Origin: Histoplasma ohiense
Taxonomy: Eukaryota > Ascomycota > Eurotiomycetes > Onygenales > Ajellomycetaceae
Length of the DNA: 64,000 nt
Direction: 5' to 3'
Assembly (NCBI GenBank): GCA_017607445.1
Contig: JAEVHH010000005.1
Location: 4,159,001-4,223,000, forward strand
In this document: positions 58,501 to 64,000 of the stretch, one piece after another
Numbering within the stretch: the stretch's first letter is position 1
Layout of the letters: each line of letters opens with the position of its first letter
Position numbers and translations under genes: made by a program
Notes under the pieces: model-generated
Told to the model about the DNA's origin: nothing
The model's database searches: none
The model's input: the letters and a program-made list of their open reading frames with translations, nothing else

Positions 58501-60445
58501 GTTCCATCTTTCTTTGATGTGAATAACACTGGCATGCTGGCTGGGCTCTTGAACAGACATATTCAATTCTTCTCTAACATCTTTTCAATATATTCTCAGA
58601 GGACAGAGAGTTCTTGAGGTGATAAGTTATATATCAGTTGGTATAAGGGTTCCTTGTCAGGTTTGAGCTCTATGACATGATCATGAGATGCATGTTCTAC
58701 ATCAGATATGTCTTCTTGGAATACATCAAGATAATCTTTATAATCATCTGAGATATTTGACTCAGTTGCTGCACTCGCAGCTTGTAATGGTAAGACAGTG
58801 AATATAATATTGTCATCATCAATTAGTGTTGCGAATTCTTTAGCAGTATTCAGATGCATATGATTAATATTCAATGTTTTTCTATAGATTCAGCATCTTC
58901 ACACCCAGTTGATATCAGAGTTCACAGCTTCCAATCACAGCATGCTCAAAATTATGTCATATTCACTAATGTCAGTCTCTTTGAAATGGTGGAATCCTTC
59001 TTGAAGGACATGTTCATCATTGATAATCTTCATTGCAGCTCTTTGTTGTTCATATGATTTAATCTTATGATTATCAACTGCTTCCACTACTTTCTGTTTA
59101 CCTTCTGTCTTCAAGAAATATTTTGATGCCCAGGTGTGGGACACAAAGTTCACATCCACATCAGAATCCACTAATGTCCACATCATTGACCATTCCACTT
59201 CTGTCAGCATCCATGTATTCATTGCCAATAATCATTTATCTTGCAGTCTAGTTGTTTGTATTTCCAATGCAGCAGCTGCTTCTATGATTGGAATTGTTGA
59301 TTTTTTACTTGTTGAACTTGATTGCACTTTTCAGAGTGTAACATTCAACAATCATTTGCAATATGACCCTTCTTATGGCAGTGAGAACACTTCTTCATTC
59401 AGTTATATTTATCTTTCTTAATTTGTTCAGTTGAACTCATTTGTTTCTCTCATTTTCTCTTGTTCTGATGATTGCTAGATTTATCAGAACAACACTGATT
59501 CTCTACAAATATTGCAGATCTTTCTTTGCAGATAGCATGCTGTTGCTCTGACATATTTTTCTCAAGAGTCTGTAGAGTTTGAAGCAACTCTTCATAATTC
59601 TGAGGTTCTTGATTTCAACAGTCAAGTTCTGTGTGTAATATCTTCAATATCTTACTACACAAGTTATCCATTCTTTGTTCTTTGCTATATGAGGGTAAGT
59701 AGTATTCTCAGTTTTTGAGATATTTAGAGAAATCACATATCAATTGTCATTCTTGTTGCTTTGCATTTTGAAACTTTTGACTTGCTAATCAGCACTGGTT
59801 CTGTGGATCATTAATTTGCATTTTTAGATGTGATAACATATCATCAAAAGTCAATGATGTTGCTCCTCCATGTCTCTTATACAATGATACAAAATTCAAC
59901 CATTTCTGCTTAATGTGGGCATCAAGGTAGAGTTTAGCATCATTTATTTTGTGTTCTTCCTTTCAATAATATCAGCAGTGGTGTGTAAAGAGAGTCAATA
60001 TGTGATCTTTATAGTTCTTGAATTCTAACATATTTTTTCCTTGATAATAGTTTTTAATCTTCAATCTCAGTGGTGTTTCATTATCATCATCTGTATCATT
60101 CACAGATCAATTTTGCAGTGATCCTGTGGTGATATTCTGAGTTAATTGAGGCTTGATGAGAGTATCTTCATAAATCTGTGCTTTCAACTTATTGAGCTGC
60201 TGTTGTGCATGCAGAATAGCTAATTGCTGCTCTTGTTCATGAATTTGATCATTCAACTGTTGCAAACACACATTGTGATCATTGGAGGCAGTAGAAGATT
60301 CAGATTGGTTTTCAAGAGATCTTGCATATGTCAAAATCATCTTATGTGTTTTAACTAATGTTGCATGTTTTAACTAACATTGTGTGCTTTATTGTAGGTG
60401 TGCGTAACAACGGACCACTCAAATAAAGTTAAGAGTGATTAGAAT
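55560..60445 (-). pseudogene. Gy2-b gag-pol
   Basis: Reading leftward: gag with a Gln-rich coiled segment (60340-60107), zinc knuckle CSHCHKKGHIANDC near 59390-59348 (intact CX2CX4HX4C), and protease near 59205 (DSG reads DSD). RT has DYLDVFQEDISDVEHASH upstream, LFTSKKDGTLHLCIDYQRLN at 58535-58470 and NLRDMYHRIHI; the catalytic box reads YLDN near 58180. RNase H is around 57850-57400, with HSEKNNPADVSSHH near 57425. Integrase zinc finger CDVCQ near 56725 and core NFIEGLS (Asp to Asn) near 56630, with the rest decayed to 55560. Stops are mainly TGA. Inactive. Confidence 0.88.
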
Positions 60446-60716
60446 TGTAAGAGATGGTTGTAGGTATAATTATGAAAGTAGTGTGAAGTACACATGTAGG
60501 ATGTTAAGAAGGTAGCAATCTCTATTATTCAAAGCTAATTGCTGATCTTCTAATATCTACAGATATCAGTGAGCATTATATAGGCGACCTTCACATGCTA
60601 TGGCTGTCTATAATGCTGTGTGCTATGCCTCTTCTCATTAATTCTGGCGTGTTCTGTGTTCTTCTATCGCCACATAGCTATTTCCTAATATAGATATCTC
60701 CGTTGCGCCTATTACA
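60446..60716 (-). repeat. Gy2-b 5' LTR (271 bp)
   Basis: Minus-strand start TGTAATAGGCGCAACGG, with CpGs kept here and lost in the partner at 53566-53836. Confidence 0.92.
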
Positions 60717-60721
60717 GAAAC

Positions 60722-61223
60722 ACATCATAAGCTCATCAAGAATCTACAAAAGACACAACAAGCACAGAAAATCTATTACAATGCAAAACATAAACTTCAA
60801 CAATTTAAAATAGATGACTATGTTATACTCAATGCAAAAAATCTCCAATTGCTGTGTCTGATTCACAAACTTGATCATAAATATGTTGGACCCTTCAAGA
60901 TTCTGAATATCATTGGAAAACAAGCATACAAACTAGAACTGCCACCTTCATATAGAAGCATCCATTCTGTATTCCACATATTTTTATTGAAGCCATACAA
61001 CCGCAGGAATGGAGCTCTACCAGAACCAGAACTGGAACTTATCATTGATGAAGAAGAATATCAAGTTGAAGAAATTCTTGAAAAACAACAACAAAAAAAC
61101 AAATCTTCAGAATATTTTGTGAGATGGACAGGTTGAGATTCTAGTGGTGATATATGAAAATCAGAAGAAAATATATTGAACACTCAGACATTCAAAATCT
61201 TTCTTGAACAAGAAAATGAATGA
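60722..61223 (+). pseudogene. Gy3 integrase C-terminus and chromodomain
   Basis: Resumes the frame broken at 53565: KLIKNLQKTQQAQKIYYNAKH, DDYVILNAKNL, then KYVGPFKILNIIGKQAYKLELP and HSVFHIFLLKPY. These are the usual GPFxI and FHxSLLKP blocks of Gypsy integrase. A chromodomain follows near 61040-61215 (EEEYQVEEILEKQ, EYFVRWTG, SEENILN). It probably guides insertion toward modified chromatin. TGA stops at 61135 and 61156; natural stop at 61221. Confidence 0.9.
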
Positions 61224-62990
61224 CAAATACAAAACCAACATACTTTCAAATGTCAAAAGTGTGAACTTTAAGTTGAAAGACATCAGAAGCACAAATCTTA
61301 AATTGAAAAACACTAGAAGTATAAATCTCACTCAAACTTCAATCAAATGCATTTTTTTTTTTTTTTTTTTAGAAGGATTTTATCAGGGAAAAGGGAAAAA
61401 GGAAAAAAAAAAATTCAATTTGAGTATAATAAATACAAAAAATAAAACATACAAGCAAGGAAAAAACAAAGAAAATGAATTCTAAGAAAAGTCTAAAGAC
61501 TCTCAGTTCACTCATTCTCATCTCATTCTTCATCTCTCATTTTCTCTTCTTTCTTTCATCATTTCTCTCATCTCTCTTCTCTGTCATCCTCACTCAATAC
61601 TCCTTCTGGTACTTGTATATTACAGACACTTATTTTGAGTGCAGAGGTATAGACAAATATCTATTTCACAAGACATTTGTCTTCTCACTTCTCTTCTTCT
61701 TCATCAATCTATCCATTTTTCAGCACATTCAATGAAGGAAGATATTTTCCTCCATCTTCTTCTCTCACTTCTTCACTGTCCAGAGCACTCTCTCCCTCTG
61801 CTTCACTGATGTCAGTGATAAATTGGCAAAGAAAGCAGGCATCACAGACACTGCTGCAGTCATCAGTGTCTTCACAATCTTCTTCATTGACTCTTCAGTC
61901 AACTTCTCTTTCATCAATTCTTTCTCAGTCAACTTCTTCACTGCAGAGCTTCTGAAGCTCATCATTCTCAAAATCCTCTCTTTCTCTAATATCTCTGCTC
62001 TGAAAGAATCAGACACAATCACAGTCTTCAAAACCTGCATCTCTGCAGACTCAGCTGTCATTCAGTGCTGAGATCATAGAGCATTCATCTCTGCTCTGCT
62101 CTGAGCAGACAGCATCATCAGATGAGATGCATTCAATCATTTAACTAAATGATGAAAGTGACTTTTGTGGCTGGCCATGTCCTCCCCAGCCACCACCCCC
62201 ATGAAGATAAATGCTCGCCTGTGCATGATGCGCCTCAGAAGAGGCATATCACACATCTAGCATCATTATCAGTATATCAACATTGCTAAGAGCAAGAATT
62301 AAAGAGGATTACTCATGAGTTTGCAGGATTTCCCTGCAGAGGCACAAGCCTCACAACACTTCCAAGCATTTAACTTCAATGCACATCAGAAGTTGACATC
62401 TCTCAGCTTGGGGGCACAACATTCACATGAAATCCGACTGTTGTGTGTCACATGATTAGAGCTAAACTTAGAGCAATATAACAAGTGAACAGCAAATGGC
62501 ACTATATGGAAATGAGCTAGTGGCGCATGTGACCACACTAATAACACCACTGGCAAGGAACACCAGCAATAATATGCAATAAGCACCCAAGAAACAACTT
62601 ACTTAAAATTGAAATAATCAAGAAAGCTCATTTCAATATAAAAAAGAGGGGAGGGAGAACAATGATATAAAAAATTTAAAAATTTTTGGAAACAAGAAAT
62701 CACAGCAGAAGAGGCAAAAAGTTTTGATGATGATCAAGTTAAAAGAGAAGAGAAATCTTCAAGAAGAAAGAAATTCTTTTTGCTTCTCTGCATGCAACCT
62801 CTGACAACCAAAGAATCCGCCAATTCCACCTCATTAGAAAATTGATAACAACATGCATACAAGCTATCTAGAGGACGCGATCAATATACTGCTATCAACA
62901 AGCAGAACTTACAATACAGAAATGCAATTATCTACTAGCAAGCAATCTATACAATCACTGAGAGCAGCTCTTATAAAAAAGAGGGGCAAT
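61224..62990 (+). other. Gy3 3' region: poly-T, antisense charged frame, hairpins, two polypurine tracts
   Basis: A run of 19 T lies at 61352-61370. From about 61480 to 62061 the plus strand is pyrimidine-rich. From 62140 the composition changes and CpGs reappear. Perfect hairpins are at 62167-62193 (GTGGCTGG/CCAGCCAC) and 62232-62245 (GCCTC/GAGGC). Purine tract 1 is at 62640-62659; tract 2, at 62975-62986, shares AAAAAAGAGGGG and lies 4 bp before the LTR. No sense-strand gene recognised. Confidence 0.6.
61480..62061 (-). pseudogene. Candidate antisense ORF of Gy3, charged protein
   Basis: The minus strand from ATG 62061 gives 98 open codons (MTAESAEMQVLKTVIVS, then Lys/Glu-rich such as KKLTEKELMKEKLTEESMKK). 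After a TGA (probable former CGA) the frame goes on with EKEDGG, CLVK, FVYTSALKISV and a Glu/Asp/Lys-rich end to about 61480. It looks helical and charged. It occupies the same place as the Gy2 antisense gene but is not similar to it. It could be a compositional artefact of pyrimidine-rich DNA. No family recognised. Confidence 0.35.
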
Positions 62991-63261
62991 TGTAATGCAC
63001 TTGTTTATTATTTCCTTATTATCTTTGCTTATTCTTACCTCTTTCCATTATACTCTCACTACCACTATTTCTATATGTATATATATATTGATGTATGTAT
63101 TTCGCACATCTTCTTTCTCTTTCTTTTCTTCCTTAGCAATTAGCTACACTACGCTACGTTACACTACTATACTATATTGCTTTACAATATATTACTATTA
63201 TCTCCGCTACGCTATAAACTATCTTCTACTGTTACCCTTCACACTGTCACTACACCTCACA
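62991..63261 (+). repeat. Gy3 3' LTR (271 bp)
   Basis: Partner of 48687-48957; preceded by the polypurine tract and followed by TSD GAATG. Confidence 0.95.
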
Positions 63262-63266
63262 GAATG

Positions 63267-64000
63267 CCTTCTTCTTCTCAACAAGTTTGCAGAAGAGCTC
63301 TCAATCTATCTAGTCTGGAAATGAAAGACAAAAGCTAAGCTCAAAGAAGATGAATCTGTGATAGACTCTCTGCTCTTGCAAGTCTGCTATGTTCATAGTC
63401 AGCTAGAAGGAGATGCTCTAGTGAAATTTCAACCCTGAATTGAGTCATGCATGCATGAAATGTGTACCTCTGAAGAAGTCTTTCACCAACTGAATGTTCT
63501 ATTCTTGAACTCTACACTGCAAGCACATGTGATGCAGTGGCTAAACAGGAATTGTCAGTGGAATACTTCTCTAGTGAACTATCTGTCTGATTTCAATAGC
63601 AAGATCTGTGAAGCAGAAGAACAGAACTGAGACAATGCTGTGAAAATTAATCTTCTGAATCAGTACATCAGCTTCAAACTGCTTAAGCTCTGCATCTTGC
63701 ATCTTATGCTCTCACATTATCACAACTACTGCATCCACTTGTGTCAACTCAACAACAACCTCACGTGTTTCAACACTGTACAAGAAAGTCATAACAATTG
63801 CAGGCAGAACTTTACATCTACCACTGCTTTGACTACATCAACCACCTCCACAGATGTCATGGATTGGATCTCTCATGTGAATGTGAGATGGCTAAGAATA
63901 TCTGGTCTCTCTGAATGAGAAGTTACTGATCAAATCATCTGAGAAGTTTGCATCTGTTGCAATAGACTGAGGCATTTTGCAAGCCAGTGCATCAATACAG
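63267..64000 (+). pseudogene. Gy1-d gag, remainder
   Basis: Continues 48499-48686: LLNKFAEELSIYLVW, a capsid-like helical region (EDESVIDSLLLQVCYVHSQL, VFHQLNVLFLNSTLQAHV, LSDFNSKICEAEEQN) and a Thr/Ser-rich linker near 63820. A zinc knuckle follows, with ICCNRLRHFASQC spanning its CX2CX4HX4C after the first Cys, near 63948-63990. Three or more stops at former Arg/Trp. Runs off the window. Confidence 0.82.

Larger units (their letters stand above)
53566..60716 (-). mobile_element. Gy2-b, full-length Ty3/Gypsy element inside Gy3 integrase
   Basis: Two 271-bp LTRs, TSD GAAAC (53561-53565 and 60717-60721). No nested insertion, so it gives the family's full map: on the minus strand gag-pol (60445-55560), then an antisense gene (54387-55528), leader and 3' LTR. 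Confidence 0.93.
48687..63261 (+). mobile_element. Gy3, full-length chromodomain Ty3/Gypsy element hosting Gy2-b
   Basis: Two 271-bp LTRs with TSD GAATG (48682-48686 and 63262-63266). Internal order: gag, protease, RT, RNase H, integrase, chromodomain, then a 1.77-kb 3' region. Without Gy2-b it is about 7.4 kb. It is the least decayed Gypsy copy here. Confidence 0.93.
47836..64000 (+). mobile_element. Gy1-d, Ty3/Gypsy element running off the window, hosting Gy3
   Basis: 5' LTR, leader 48230-48498 (no gene seen), then gag split by Gy3 at 48686/63267. Pol and 3' LTR lie beyond 64000. Confidence 0.82.

Noticed and set aside
62386..62586. 66-codon minus-strand frame near the Gy3 3' end
   Set aside because: No motif, and no second copy to test it.

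Overview
The window looks like a piece of a filamentous ascomycete (Pezizomycotina-type) genome. Three things suggest this: two families of Tad-clade LINE retrotransposons, chromodomain-bearing Ty3/Gypsy elements, and short introns with GTAAGT donors and a perfect TACTAAC branch site. The species cannot be read from the sequence. I find no host gene, rRNA, CRISPR array or DNA transposon. Essentially every base belongs to a retrotransposon inserted into another retrotransposon, and I resolved most boundaries from target-site duplications (TSDs).

Working names used below: Gypsy families Gy1, Gy2, Gy3; LINE families TadA and TadB. Layout: 1-1932 is the 3' end of Gy1-a (+). It sits in Gy1-b (minus), whose remains lie at 1933-2331 and 39882-41021. 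Gy1-b was split by Gy2-a (minus, 2332-39876, TSD GTTTG). Gy2-a was itself split by TadA-1 (3345-6834), TadB-1 (9047-25114) and TadB-4 (25717-36547). TadB-1 contains TadB-2 in reverse, which contains TadB-3. TadB-4 contains TadA-2, a LINE with a foreign tRNA-like, GC-rich 5' head. To the right, Gy1-c (from 41022) is split by TadA-3 (43904-46942, minus) and cut at 47836 by Gy1-d. Gy1-d runs past the window end and contains Gy3 (48687-63261, TSD GAATG). Gy3 contains Gy2-b (53566-60716, TSD GAAAC). The deepest nesting is five levels.

All copies are mutated. CpG is almost absent, and CC/GG is strongly depleted, while CA and CT remain common. Stops fall mainly at former CGA (Arg) or TGG (Trp) codons. 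Reading frames often keep exact length; the three TadB ORF1 copies are each 1410 bp. The decay is therefore mostly C-to-T transition, as expected from cytosine methylation/deamination or a RIP-like process whose context is not Neurospora CpA.

The most notable features are: (i) TadA-2, where a 744-bp GC-rich, CpG-containing segment with perfect Pol III A and B boxes replaces the LINE 5' end inside one TSD; (ii) a three-exon, cysteine-rich gene running antisense to pol in both Gy2 copies; (iii) LTR pairs showing that substitutions fall almost only at CpG and CpC; and (iv) an apparent age conflict, in which Gy2-b has more diverged LTRs than the Gy3 element that hosts it.
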